From a virus, in IMG/VR virus record IMGVR_UViG_3300049733_000107, positions 1 to 31,208 of that record: DNA of 31,208 nt, one strand, 5' to 3'. Below, one piece after another: positions 8,695 through 17,748 of the stretch. The notes under the pieces are model-generated. The model had not been told where the DNA came from, did not search any database, and saw nothing but the letters and a program-made list of their open reading frames with translations. The translations under genes were made by a program, and so were the position numbers. Numbering within the stretch: the stretch's first letter is position 1; the number at the start of each line of letters is the position of its first letter.

Positions 8695-9156
8695 ATGCCA
8701 CGGCCCGGCCGCAACCCGGCGCGCGTCCACTGGCAATGGGAGGGCCTCGACGACCTGAAAGAGGCGCTGCGCAAACTGCCGCGCGAGCTCGTCACGGCCG
8801 GGCAGGAGATCGTCTCGGACGAAGCGCACCAAGCCGTGTTTCGCATCGAACTGAATTACGGCGCGCACGTCCACACGGGCTATCTGAAGGGATCCGTCTG
8901 GGTGCGGGAAGGTCAGATCCTCGCGGGCGCCGGCGCCTACGCGCGGATCGTCGCCTCGGCGCCGCATGCGCATTTGTTTGAATTCGGGACCGCGGCGCGC
9001 CAGTGGCAATCGGGGAAGAAAACGGGGACCATGCCGCCGGCGCCGCCGGCGCACCAATTCGTCCCGGAAGTGATCCAGGCGCGGACGCAGATGTTCCGGC
9101 GCCTGGCGGAGCTGCTCGCGCGCAACGGCCTCGAGGTGAGCGGCCATGCCGGTTGA
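8695..9156 (+). CDS. HK97 gp10-family tail completion protein
   Basis: 153 residues matching HK97 gp10-like proteins, which act at the head-tail joint or tail terminus. Key features are the helical start WEGLDDLKEALRKLPRELVTAGQEIVSDEA, then HVHTGYLKGSVWV (the family's TG.L..S/.. segment), and AYARIVASAPHAHLFEFGTAARQW, the hallmark YA.iVE.GT-type stretch. The end overlaps the next gene by 11 bases. Confidence 0.87.
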   Translation: MPRPGRNPARVHWQWEGLDDLKEALRKLPRELVTAGQEIVSDEAHQAVFRIELNYGAHVHTGYLKGSVWVREGQILAGAGAYARIVASAPHAHLFEFGTAARQWQSGKKTGTMPPAPPAHQFVPEVIQARTQMFRRLAELLARNGLEVSGHAG

Positions 9157-9607
9157 CAGTGGCGAGATCGATAACGCGGTCCTGGCGCGGCTGAACGCCG
9201 ACGCCACCCTCCGCGCGCTGATGCCCGGCGGCGCGTATTTCGATCTCGCGCCGGCGAACGGGACCCAGTACATCCTCGCCTCGATCACGCAAGCGGACGA
9301 CGCGCGGAGCTTCGGCAGCCGCGCGTATGAGGCGCCGCTGTATCTGGTCAAGGCCGTCGTGTTGTCCACGGTCCCGGATGCGCTGGTCAAGATTCGCCAG
9401 GCGGCCGCGCGGATCGATCTCCTGCTCGATCCGCAACCGGGCGATCCGCCGGTGACGCTGACGGTCCCGGGCTACGGCCTGATGACGAGTCAACGGGACA
9501 TTCACTTGGCGCGCGTCCGCCACACCGAGCGGGACGTCGTCGATCCGAACATCCGGTTCTTTCATCGGGGCGCACATTACCGCGTGTGGATGAGCACGCT
9601 ACCGTAA
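9146..9607 (+). CDS. Tail terminator-like protein (DUF3168-like)
   Basis: 153 residues, mixed alpha/beta. The start DSGEIDNAVLARLNADATLRALMPGGAYFDLAPANGTQYILASI fits the DUF3168/HK97 gp11-type tail terminator layout (helix with LxxDxxLxxLl....f...a....yivi). Later, AARIDLLLDPQPGDPPVTL and the closing RFFHRGAHYRVWM are also consistent. Tail terminators cap the tube and join it to the head. Position between the gp10-like and tail-tube genes agrees. Confidence 0.72.
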   Translation: MPVDSGEIDNAVLARLNADATLRALMPGGAYFDLAPANGTQYILASITQADDARSFGSRAYEAPLYLVKAVVLSTVPDALVKIRQAAARIDLLLDPQPGDPPVTLTVPGYGLMTSQRDIHLARVRHTERDVVDPNIRFFHRGAHYRVWMSTLP

Positions 9608-9623
9608 GAGGGAGGGGCGCACT

Positions 9624-10031
9624 ATGGCGCGGAGGCATGGCAGTACGGGGCAAGTGAAGATGGATCCCGCGGGCGGATCGACGGTCGTGACCGTGGCCGA
9701 TCTCAACGCGTGGACGCTCGACCAGGCCCGGGATCAGGTCGATGTGACCGCGTTCGGGGATACCAACAAGCAATACGTCCTCGGCCTGCCCGACGTGAAG
9801 GGGACCTACGGCGGGTGGTGGTCGTCGGGCTCGAGTCCGGCGCTCTTTGCCGTGGCGCAAGGGAATACGCCGGCCACGCTCAACCTGATCCCGTCCACGG
9901 TCGATCCGACGTTCTTTTTCGAGGGGCTGGCGTACCTGGACGCGTCGATCGATGTGGCCTCGGATGGCGCCGTCTCGATCAGCGGCAACCTGGTCGCGGC
10001 CGGTCCGTGGACGCTCGAGGGGCCGCCGTAA
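9624..10031 (+). CDS. Major tail tube protein
   Basis: 135 residues with a strong ggagggg ribosome site. The N-terminal RHGSTGQVKMDP, then VADLNAWTLDQARDQVDVTAFGDTNKQYVLGLPDVKGTYGGWW, is the typical tail-tube pattern (strand, DVT.fgD...y..Gl.d..g...g). It would polymerise into the inner tail tube around the tape measure. The next structural genes (chaperones, tape measure) support this. Short for the family but complete. Confidence 0.82.
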   Translation: MARRHGSTGQVKMDPAGGSTVVTVADLNAWTLDQARDQVDVTAFGDTNKQYVLGLPDVKGTYGGWWSSGSSPALFAVAQGNTPATLNLIPSTVDPTFFFEGLAYLDASIDVASDGAVSISGNLVAAGPWTLEGPP

Positions 10032-10052
10032 CCCTGACGGCGCGCGGCGCGG

Positions 10053-10325
10053 ATGCTGACCAGCGAGGTCGGGCGGATTGACTGGGGCTACTTCGCGGCC
10101 GCCGCGCTGATGCACTGCCGCGTGTCGAAACCCGGGATCGATGGGCGGTTCACCCTCCGCGCGATCGTGGTGAATCACGACGCGTTCAAACTGTGTCAGC
10201 GGCCGCTGGTGTTTATCCTGCGGACGCGGCGCGCGGAATGGCGCTGGCGCCTCGATCGGATGGACTTCGATCGCGCGTCCGGGGTCCTGGTCGCGGACAT
10301 GACGGCGCTCCCGGACGCGCGCTGA
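10053..10325 (+). CDS. Hypothetical protein between tail tube and tail chaperone
   Basis: 90 residues (MLTSEVGRIDWGYFAAAALMHC...). The middle looks like beta strands (GRFTLRAIVVNHDAFKL, RPLVFILRTRRAEWRWRLDRMDF). There is no clear ribosome site. The second half (WRWRLDRMDFDRASGVLVADM) reads like a genuine folded protein. No family is recognised. From its place, a minor tail protein or assembly factor is possible. Confidence 0.6.
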   Translation: MLTSEVGRIDWGYFAAAALMHCRVSKPGIDGRFTLRAIVVNHDAFKLCQRPLVFILRTRRAEWRWRLDRMDFDRASGVLVADMTALPDAR

Positions 10326-10347
10326 TGCAGGAACGGAGGACGATTCC

Positions 10348-10749
10348 ATGCGGGGACGGTTCATCCGGCCGGAGACGGCCCGGCTCGAGCTCACGGGCGG
10401 CGATTTCCTGATCGTCAAGCGCCGCTTGACGGCGGGCGAACAACGGGAAGCGTACGCGCGCCTGTATGTGGCCGGCGCCGATGGCGTGTTTCACGTCAAC
10501 CCGATCGAGCTCGGGCGGACGACGATGATCGCCTACCTCGTTGACTGGAGCTTCACGGACGACGACGGGATCCCGATCGTGATCCGCGGCCTCAGCGCCG
10601 GCGAGCTCGGCGCGGTCCTGGACGGCCTCGATCCGGAATCCTTCGCGGAGATCCGCCTGGCCATCGAGGCGCATGAAGCGGCGATAACGCGGGAACGGGA
10701 GGCGGAAAAAAAAACCCGCGACGTCGAGACGCGCTCGAGTGTGATTTGA
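10348..10749 (+). CDS. Tail assembly chaperone, zero-frame product (gpG-like)
   Basis: 133 residues with ribosome site ggagg. Located between tail tube and tape measure genes, where lambda-like phages encode G and GT. The core (DFLIVKRRLTAGEQREAYARLYV, LVDWSFTDDDGIPIVIRGLSAGELGAVLDGLDPESFAEI) matches tail chaperones. Near its end is a run of nine A (10706-10714), read GAA AAA AAA ACC, which contains an in-phase A_AAA_AAA slippery heptamer. Ribosomes that stay in frame stop at 10749; those that slip make the longer product listed separately. Confidence 0.82.
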   Translation: MRGRFIRPETARLELTGGDFLIVKRRLTAGEQREAYARLYVAGADGVFHVNPIELGRTTMIAYLVDWSFTDDDGIPIVIRGLSAGELGAVLDGLDPESFAEIRLAIEAHEAAITREREAEKKTRDVETRSSVI

Positions 10750-10850
10750 GGATCGCCATCCGGACGGGCTGGACGCTCGAAGCCGTCCGCGCGCTCACGG
10801 AGGACGAGTACGCCATGCTGGTCCACCTCCTCACGACCGCCGACAGGTAA
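10348..10850 (+). CDS. Tail assembly chaperone, -1 frameshift product (gpGT-like)
   Basis: A -1 slip at A_AAA_AAA (10707-10713) leads into a frame that stays open to TAA at 10848-10850 and adds 45 residues, giving about 167 in all. The added part, with ECDLRIAIRTGWTLEAVRALTEDEYAMLVHLLT, resembles the T domain of other phages (a helix, GWT.E.v..L..DE....). That part has no start codon of its own with a ribosome site and would otherwise go untranslated. It stops six bases before the tape measure ATG. In lambda the T part recruits tape measure. Frameshifting is inferred from sequence. Confidence 0.78.
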
Positions 10851-10856
10851 TCCGCC

Positions 10857-12491
10857 ATGCCGCTAGCCGGAACCCTTCAAGCCGATTTCTCGCCGTTCTT
10901 CGAGGCCGTCCAGAAGGCGGAGATCGAGCTCAAGTCCTTTGAGACGGGCGCCGTCAAAGTCGAAAGCGCGCTCTCGCGCATGGTGGACAGTTTCAGCGGC
11001 CGCCGGTTGATCCAGGACGCCACGCTGATGATCGAAGCCGTCGAGCGGATCGGCGGCGTCACGAAACTCACCGACGAAGATATGGCGCGGCTGACGCGGA
11101 CCGTGGAAGGCGCGAAAGCCAAGATGGTGGCGATGGGGGTCGAGGTTCCGGCGGCCTTTGACAACGTCATCACGTCCGCGAAACAGACCGAGACCGCCTT
11201 CAAGGCCATGGACGACGCGCGGCCGCTGGTGAAGGTGGGCGATCACGCGACCGGCGCGATGGGGAAACTCGGGAAGTTGTCCGGCGAGGTCGCGAAAGTC
11301 GATCGGATTCTCGGCCTCGCCGGCGTGTCCGCATCGCAATACGGCGCCGCCCTGGGCGAGCTCGAAGTCTTGGCGAGTGTCGCGGCCGGCGGGATGACGG
11401 TGCTGACGGGCGGCCTCCTGGCCGCCGGCGCGGCGCTCCTGGTGGTCAATACGGACTGGGAGAAACTCGATCGCACGATCGCGGACTCGACGGCGAAGCT
11501 GTTCGGCTGGGGCGATGCGGCGAAAGAGGAAGCCGGCGCCGTCCAGGACTTGCTGGATCGCGCCTCCAAGATCGCCGGCCATTCGATCACGACGATGGCG
11601 GAGGCGCAACGCGTGATGGAAGACCACGCGAACCGCTTCCGCAAAGCGGCAGAGGATGCCTACAAGCGGCAGCTCGAGATCTGGAAGGAACTGGACGCCG
11701 CGGCGAAGGCGCAGGCGGACACGATTCGGACCGCCTTCGATCAGATGTTCGGGACACCGATCCTGGACAAGATGGAGACGACGCAAGCGGCGCTGTCGCG
11801 GTTCAAGACGCTCGGGCTCGAACCGATCAAAGCCGTGTGGCCGGAAATCGTGAGCCAGGCCAAAGAGGCGATGCAAGTGCTCGAGGATCGCGGGCTGAAC
11901 GCGACCGACCGGTTCCGCACGCTGGCCGCGATCGTCAAAGAGTTTTCGGACAAGCTCGCCCAGATCCCGATCGCGTCCACACGGATCCCGGGCGCCGCCG
12001 GCCTGATTACGCCCACCGTCGGCGGCGGCATGGGCTCCCAGGATCAGACCGCGATCGTCAACGCGACGGAGCTCGCGAACTGGTTGGAGCGCGCGACGAA
12101 AGAACAGCAGGAGCTCGACGCGGAAGTCCGGAAATTCTACGAGCTCCAGGGGTCCGTGTTTGACGAGCTGACCGACGGCGCCGCCGGCGCGACGGCCGCG
12201 GTCGATCGCCTCGGCAACGGGATCGCGCGGACGCGCGCGGAGCTCGAGGCGCTGGCGCGGACCATGACGCAGGCGCAATGGCTCAGCGGCAAGCCGGCCG
12301 GGATGAGTGTCACGGAATATCTTGAGACGTCGGGCCCGGCGTTGCAGGCGCTGCGCGCCGCCGGCCGTGGGCCGATGGGGGCGCCCACGGTAATCGTCAA
12401 CGCGCAGAACTCGTTCTTCGATACGCCGACGGGGCAACAGCGGCTGGCCGGCAAAGTGTCCGCCGCGCTGCTGTCGAGTAGCGGACGGTAA
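10857..12491 (+). CDS. Tail tape measure protein
   Basis: 544 residues, rich in Ala, Glu and Lys and mainly helical. The start, LAGTLQADFSPFFEAVQKAEIELKSFETGAVKVESAL, is the common tape measure opening (LQADFS.F..A...AE..L). A hydrophobic stretch at about 160-200 (ASVAAGGMTVLTGGLLAAGAALLVV) is the membrane-like segment seen in many tape measures and thought to help DNA entry. The length suggests a short tail, of the order of 80 nm by the usual 0.15 nm per residue rule. It directly follows the chaperone frameshift product. Confidence 0.85.
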   Translation: MPLAGTLQADFSPFFEAVQKAEIELKSFETGAVKVESALSRMVDSFSGRRLIQDATLMIEAVERIGGVTKLTDEDMARLTRTVEGAKAKMVAMGVEVPAAFDNVITSAKQTETAFKAMDDARPLVKVGDHATGAMGKLGKLSGEVAKVDRILGLAGVSASQYGAALGELEVLASVAAGGMTVLTGGLLAAGAALLVVNTDWEKLDRTIADSTAKLFGWGDAAKEEAGAVQDLLDRASKIAGHSITTMAEAQRVMEDHANRFRKAAEDAYKRQLEIWKELDAAAKAQADTIRTAFDQMFGTPILDKMETTQAALSRFKTLGLEPIKAVWPEIVSQAKEAMQVLEDRGLNATDRFRTLAAIVKEFSDKLAQIPIASTRIPGAAGLITPTVGGGMGSQDQTAIVNATELANWLERATKEQQELDAEVRKFYELQGSVFDELTDGAAGATAAVDRLGNGIARTRAELEALARTMTQAQWLSGKPAGMSVTEYLETSGPALQALRAAGRGPMGAPTVIVNAQNSFFDTPTGQQRLAGKVSAALLSSSGR

Positions 12492-12494
12492 CGC

Positions 12495-15400
12495 ATGCCG
12501 ATCAGCGGATCCGATCCGGCGCTGATGGTGGCGCGCCTGGGCGTGATGCGCCTCGGCGCGACGCGGCTCGCCTACTATCCGCCCGCGTTCGCGTTCTCGA
12601 TCGCCGGCGTCCCGATCACGCAACCCGTGATCCGCGTGGCCGAGCTCCAGATTACGGATTACTTGGACGGGCAACCGAATCTGGCCACGTTCCGCATGGA
12701 CACGATCACGCCGCTCCCAGGCCAGGAGATTCGGATCGGCCTCGGCGGTCTCGGCGCGTCCGAAACCTACTTCGCCGGCAACATCCAGACGGTCAATCAG
12801 GTCTACGAAGCGGACGTGCGCCAACATGTCGCCTGGGACGTGACGGCGATCTCGTACGAATGGCTGATGAACCGGCGCCGCGTGACCAAGCGCTATCTCA
12901 ACGAACGCGCCGGCGCCATCGCAATCGATGTGATCGGCAATTTCACCTCCGGGTTTACGTCGCACCATGTGGATCCGAACCTGGCCGTCATTCCGGAATT
13001 CACCTTTACGCATGCGTTCGTGACCGACGCGCTCGACCAGCTGGCGCGCGCCGCCGGCGGCTATTGGTTCGTTGATACCCAACGGGACCTGCACTTTTTT
13101 ACGGAGGCGGCCGATCAGGTCCATCCGATCACGGACGCGGACGATCACTCGGCAGCGGACCTGGCGAAGGCGGAGGATCTCGAACCGGTGCGGACGCGCG
13201 TCCTGGTGGAAGGCGGCGGATCGGACACGACGATCCCGATCGATCCCGGCGCCACGACGATCCCGCTCGAGGACGTCGCGCTGTTCGCGGCCGGCGGCGG
13301 GACGGCCGTGCAGGATACGCAACGCTTCACGTATACCGGGACCATTGCGGCGGACGTCGCGGCGAGTAACGTCGGTGGCGCGCCAGGGCCGGCGGCGCCC
13401 ACGGCCGCATTGACGACCGGGATCGGGGACGTGATCGGGACCGTCCGCTACCGCGTGAGTCTCCGCCGCGGCTCGAGTGAAACCGTGCCTGGCGATCCCT
13501 CGGGTCCGGTGACGGGGATCGCTGTGACGCCGCCGACGGCGCCGACGGCGCTCCTGGCGCTGACGGGCGGCCCGCTCGCCGGCGAGTACAGCTACGGCTG
13601 CACGTTCGTGACGTCCCGCGGCGAAACGACGATGAGCGGCCTGTCCGTGATTACGACGACCGCCGTGGCCGCGCCAGGCACCATCAGTGTGGCGCCGCAC
13701 GCCGGCGCCGTCGGGCGCCTGGTGGGGACGTTCCTGTATGCGCTGACGTTCGTCACGGCGCGCGGCGAAACGGCGCCGGGGGCGGACTCCGCCGCCGTGA
13801 CGGCCACGGCCCACGCGGCGCCGCCGGCGGTGACGATTGCGGCCACGGGATCAATCGGGCCGCTGGTGGGGACCTACCGGTACAAGATTACGGGCGTGAC
13901 GGCGCTCGGCGAAACGCTCCCCAGTCTCGAGGCGTCGCGGACCGCGGCGGCCGTGGCGGCGCCCACCTATTCCGTCCTGACACTGGCGGAAGTCTCGACC
14001 ACGATCGGCCGGCTGATCGGCGCGTACACGTACCGCGTGTCGTTCGTCACGGTCTACGGCGAAACGCTCACCGGGAATGCAACGACGATCACGCCGGCGG
14101 CGCACACGGGCCCGGGCGGCTGGTCCTGGACGGCCAGCGGCACCGGCGTGGGCCCCATCGCGGGCGTCTCCTACGCCTACAAGGTGTCGTTTGTCTCGGA
14201 GCTCGGGGAAAGCCTCAGTACGGCGTCCACGTCTGCGACCATTACCGGCGTGACGGCGACGGCGCCGAGCGTCACGGTGAATAGCGGGACGGGGGAGAAC
14301 GGCTACGCCGTGACGTGGGTCCATCCGGAATGGGGCGAATCCGAGATCAGCGGCCGCACAGTCATCAGTGGCACGAACAATACCGTCTTTGTGACGAACC
14401 TCCCGGCCGGCTGTGGCTGGAACGTCTACGCGACGGGCACCGTCCCGGCCGGCAACGGGGCGACGGCCGTGCTGTACCGGGTGGCCGAGAGGGCCGTCGG
14501 CGCCGCGAGCTTCACGCACACAACCCAGACGGGACCACAAGCCAGCGTCCGTGCCACGCTCGGCCGCGCGGTCGTGGTGTCCGGGATCCCGGCGGGCCCG
14601 ACCGGGACGACGGCGCGCCGCGTCTACCGGACGCGCGCGAATGCGCCCGCGTCGTTTCTCCTGGTCGGACAGATTGACGGGAACGCCGCCGGCGCCTCGT
14701 TCACGGATACAGTTCCGGATGCGGCGCTCACCACCTTCGCGCCGACGTCCAACCTGAACGGCAAACAGATCACGATCACGATCCCGACCGGGCCGGCGAC
14801 GACGATCGCGCGGCGCCTCTACCGCTCGCGCGTCGGCAACAGCGGCCTGTACCTCCACACGCAGATTGACGGGAACGGATCGGCCACGGTGACGGACAAT
14901 CAGCCGGACGAAGCGTTGACCGTTCTGCCGCCGACCGTCGCCACGGCTGGCGGCGAAGAACAGCAAGTCAACCTCCTGGCCGGACCGACGGGAACGATCG
15001 CGCGGCGCCTCTATCGGACGACCGCCGGCGGATCCGAATTTCGACTGCTGGCGGAGATCCCGAATAACACGGCGCCGACCTACCTCGACGCGAAGGCCGA
15101 TAGTGAACTCGGCGCGACGACCGAACCGGTGACGAGTACCGCCGGCGGCCAGGCGATCGACGTGATCGCGATCCCGGTGGCGCCGGCCGGCGTGACGGCG
15201 CGGCGCCTCTATCGCCGGCGTTCGGGGACGCCCACCTATCGCCTGGTGGCGCCGATCGAGGACGGGGCGAGTACCTATCTCGACGATCGGCCGGATGATG
15301 CGTTAGGCGAACCGCCGCCGATCGCCAGTACCGCCGGCGGCCAGTCCGTCCAGGTGACGCTGCCGATCGGCCCCACGGGGACGACGGCGCGCCGGTTCTA

Positions 15401-16358
15401 TCGGTCCCGGAGCGGCGGCGGCGCGCTCGGCTACGCCGGCGCGATCAGCGGCAATGTCACGCCGGCGATTGTGGACGATCGGCCGGATGATGCGCTCGGC
15501 GAACCGCCGCCGCTGGTGAACACGGCCGGCGGATCCATGGTGGCGCTGTCCAATCTCCCGATCGGCCCGACCGGGACCACGGCGCGCCGCATCTATCGCA
15601 CGAAGGGCGGCGGCGCGGACTACTTCTACCTGCGGCAGATTACCGATAACACGACGCTCAGCTACACGGACGATGCGTCCGACGACGATCTCCACGACCT
15701 GGCACCGACGGCCAGCACGATCGGCGCGCTGGCCGGTGACACGTCGCTCCGCCTCGAGTCCACGACGGGCTTTCCCGCGGGCGGCTGGGTCCGCGCGGAT
15801 TCGCAAGTCCTCCGCTATACCGGCGTGTCCGGCGCGTTTCTGACGGGGATGCCCGCGAGCGGCCTCGGCGCCATCACGGCGGCGATCGCGGCCGGCTCCG
15901 CAGTCCTCGTCGAACCGCACTTGATCGGGGTCGTCGGCGTGTCCGTGTCGATGCCGGCCGGGACGACGATCCATCTGCTCGTGACGCGGGACGACGCCGC
16001 GGCGCAAGCGGTGATGGCGGCGCGCGTCGGCGGCGACGGCATCACCGAAGAGTACGTGACGGATGATCGCTTGTCCGTGGCGGAGGCGATCGAACGCGGC
16101 GATGCAAAACTCCTGGAGCTCAAGGATCCCGTCGTGACGATCCGCTATCGGACGCACGATCGGACAACGCGGAGCGGCCGCGAAGTCACGATCAATGTCG
16201 GCGCGCCGAACAATATCGTCGGGACGTACAAGATCCAGCAAGTGACGTACACGGAGTTTGATCCGTTGATGATCCGCTTTCCGCTCTGTACCGTGACGGC
16301 GAGCTCGCGGCGCGCGTCCTTTGATGCGATCGTCCGGCTGTTGAAGGGATACGTCTGA
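12495..16358 (+). CDS. Baseplate hub-like tail protein with two inserted tandem repeat arrays
   Basis: 1287 residues. The N-terminal part (to about 290) looks like a tail hub (gp27/gene D-like): PVIRVAELQITDYLDGQPNLATFRMD, YFAGNIQTVNQVYE, and later AAGGYWFVDTQRDLHFF. The C-terminal 200 residues return to hub-like sequence (SVAEAIERGDAKLLELKDPVVTIRYRTHD, VGTYKIQQVTYTEFDPL). Between them lie two repeat families: about seven copies of a 48-50 residue unit with YxY.v.FVT..GET (about 318-610), then six copies of a 62-65 residue unit with GPTGTTARR.YR (about 700-1080). These look like fibronectin- or immunoglobulin-type beta modules. They would project from the hub and may bind the cell surface. 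Confidence 0.75.
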   Translation: MPISGSDPALMVARLGVMRLGATRLAYYPPAFAFSIAGVPITQPVIRVAELQITDYLDGQPNLATFRMDTITPLPGQEIRIGLGGLGASETYFAGNIQTVNQVYEADVRQHVAWDVTAISYEWLMNRRRVTKRYLNERAGAIAIDVIGNFTSGFTSHHVDPNLAVIPEFTFTHAFVTDALDQLARAAGGYWFVDTQRDLHFFTEAADQVHPITDADDHSAADLAKAEDLEPVRTRVLVEGGGSDTTIPIDPGATTIPLEDVALFAAGGGTAVQDTQRFTYTGTIAADVAASNVGGAPGPAAPTAALTTGIGDVIGTVRYRVSLRRGSSETVPGDPSGPVTGIAVTPPTAPTALLALTGGPLAGEYSYGCTFVTSRGETTMSGLSVITTTAVAAPGTISVAPHAGAVGRLVGTFLYALTFVTARGETAPGADSAAVTATAHAAPPAVTIAATGSIGPLVGTYRYKITGVTALGETLPSLEASRTAAAVAAPTYSVLTLAEVSTTIGRLIGAYTYRVSFVTVYGETLTGNATTITPAAHTGPGGWSWTASGTGVGPIAGVSYAYKVSFVSELGESLSTASTSATITGVTATAPSVTVNSGTGENGYAVTWVHPEWGESEISGRTVISGTNNTVFVTNLPAGCGWNVYATGTVPAGNGATAVLYRVAERAVGAASFTHTTQTGPQASVRATLGRAVVVSGIPAGPTGTTARRVYRTRANAPASFLLVGQIDGNAAGASFTDTVPDAALTTFAPTSNLNGKQITITIPTGPATTIARRLYRSRVGNSGLYLHTQIDGNGSATVTDNQPDEALTVLPPTVATAGGEEQQVNLLAGPTGTIARRLYRTTAGGSEFRLLAEIPNNTAPTYLDAKADSELGATTEPVTSTAGGQAIDVIAIPVAPAGVTARRLYRRRSGTPTYRLVAPIEDGASTYLDDRPDDALGEPPPIASTAGGQSVQVTLPIGPTGTTARRFYRSRSGGGALGYAGAISGNVTPAIVDDRPDDALGEPPPLVNTAGGSMVALSNLPIGPTGTTARRIYRTKGGGADYFYLRQITDNTTLSYTDDASDDDLHDLAPTASTIGALAGDTSLRLESTTGFPAGGWVRADSQVLRYTGVSGAFLTGMPASGLGAITAAIAAGSAVLVEPHLIGVVGVSVSMPAGTTIHLLVTRDDAAAQAVMAARVGGDGITEEYVTDDRLSVAEAIERGDAKLLELKDPVVTIRYRTHDRTTRSGREVTINVGAPNNIVGTYKIQQVTYTEFDPLMIRFPLCTVTASSRRASFDAIVRLLKGYV

Positions 16359-17416
16359 TGCCCACCCAGATTTCCCGCGTCTGGTACACCACGCTGATCG
16401 ATGACGACGGGTCCGGCACGACGGGGACGCCGTGGGCGAAGGCCAGCGTCGATGCCATGTATGGCGACATCAACGCGATCTTCGCGGGCAGCGTCACGTT
16501 CGGCGGCACCGTCAACAGCGAAGTCATCGGCACCCACCGATTCTCCGGGGCGAGTCCAGGTGGAAACACCCTCCGTATTTTCAACACGCAAGCGGCCTCG
16601 ACGAATTGGGCCGCCGTACAAATCGGCAACGACGTCGCCGAGGATCGGAGTGGCCTCTATTGTTTCTCGACCCAGTACGCGACATCAGGGGCACAAAAAG
16701 CCGACGGCGCGTTGCTCGCGGCCAACGGGTCTGGCGGACTCGTCCTGTCGGCGACGTCTGGCGCCGCGACGGTGGAACTGTGGACGAATGGATCGCGGCG
16801 GCAACAATGGAATCCCGATGGCTCGATCGAATACACGGCGGCCGCGCCGTCCGCGTGGACGTTCAACGGGATCGATGCGGCTGGCGGGCAGCTCCGGATC
16901 CAGAAGAACGGCACGAACCTGCTCAACCTTGGGCCCGGATCGATCATCGGCTTCGGCGGCGCCAACGACGCCAACGTCTACGCTGGCGCCGGCGCGCTGA
17001 TGCTCGAGTCCGCGGTCAGCGTCCGCTCGACGACGGTCTATGCGGCGACCACGAGCGATCCCGCGAACGTCAACATTCAATCCAACTATTCGCTCACGCG
17101 ATCCACGTCCTCCCTCCGCTACAAACGGGACGTGCAGCCCCTCGAGGCGTGGCGCTGGCTGCTCGCGCTCAGCCCGATCACGTTCCGGGATCGCGCGCGG
17201 CCTGGCCGGCGCTACGGCGGTCTGGCGGCGGAAGATGTCGCGGCGCACGGCCCGCGCGGTGAGGACGGGCGGCCGCAATACGCGGGCCTGGACGCCGACG
17301 GCCGGCCGGATGACGTGGCCTATACCCAGCTGGTCGCGCCGCTCGTGGCGGCCGTCCAGGAGCTCCATGCTCGTCTTGCCAGTCTCGAACGAAAGGACGA
17401 TCCCATATGCCTCTGA
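16358..17416 (+). CDS. Tail fibre with C-terminal S74 intramolecular chaperone
   Basis: 352 residues, start overlapping the hub stop by one base. Residues 1-240 have the Gly/Ala/Ser/Asn-rich beta pattern of a fibre (short strands, VTFGGTVNSEVIGTHRFSG, LRIFNTQ). Residues 251-352 are a peptidase S74 chaperone: STSSLRYKRDVQPLE, then LLALSPITFR, YGGLAAEDVA, and a final helix LVAPLVAAVQELHARLASLE. The Ser-Lys dyad is most likely Ser251 and Lys256, matching the S-x4-K spacing of the family; cleavage before Ser251 would release the chaperone after trimer folding. A receptor-binding role is likely. Confidence 0.88.
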   Translation: MPTQISRVWYTTLIDDDGSGTTGTPWAKASVDAMYGDINAIFAGSVTFGGTVNSEVIGTHRFSGASPGGNTLRIFNTQAASTNWAAVQIGNDVAEDRSGLYCFSTQYATSGAQKADGALLAANGSGGLVLSATSGAATVELWTNGSRRQQWNPDGSIEYTAAAPSAWTFNGIDAAGGQLRIQKNGTNLLNLGPGSIIGFGGANDANVYAGAGALMLESAVSVRSTTVYAATTSDPANVNIQSNYSLTRSTSSLRYKRDVQPLEAWRWLLALSPITFRDRARPGRRYGGLAAEDVAAHGPRGEDGRPQYAGLDADGRPDDVAYTQLVAPLVAAVQELHARLASLERKDDPICL

Positions 17417-17748
17417 CGCAAGGGTATGTACAGAACGTGCTCGGCAGCGATCCCGTGTTCGTGTCGCGCTGCAAGGTGCAGATGCTCGACGTGGCGGATA
17501 ACGTGCTGAGCGAAGGCGCGGCCGTCCCGTTCCACACGGCGCGCGCGGCCTACGCGCGATCCGTGCTCAATTCGCCCGATGGCGTGGCGCGCGTCGCGGC
17601 GCAATATCTGGCGCGCTCCACGAATGTCACGGCCGCCGGGATCGACATGACCGATCAGGGACCGATCGCCACCATCGACGATCCCGGCCTGCTGTCGCAA
17701 GTCACCTCGTCCTGGAACGTCCTCGCCGGGATCGACGAAAGCGTATGA
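17407..17748 (+). CDS. Conserved phage protein of unknown function downstream of the fibre gene
   Basis: 113 residues overlapping the fibre gene by 10 bases. The sequence (LTQGYVQNVLGSDPVFVSRCKVQMLDVADNVL, then AARAAYARSVLNSPDGVARVAAQYLA, ending VTSSWNVLAGIDE) follows a pattern I recognise from other tailed-phage genomes at the end of the tail module, where it remains uncharacterised. It is probably a small virion or assembly protein. The last bases overlap the next gene as ATGA. Confidence 0.7.
   Translation: MPLTQGYVQNVLGSDPVFVSRCKVQMLDVADNVLSEGAAVPFHTARAAYARSVLNSPDGVARVAAQYLARSTNVTAAGIDMTDQGPIATIDDPGLLSQVTSSWNVLAGIDESV

Noticed and set aside
10863-13814. 983-residue frame on the minus strand
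   Set aside because: It is antisense to the tape measure and hub genes, highly Arg-rich, and a by-product of high G+C with biased third positions. Other long antisense frames in the late module were dropped for the same reason.
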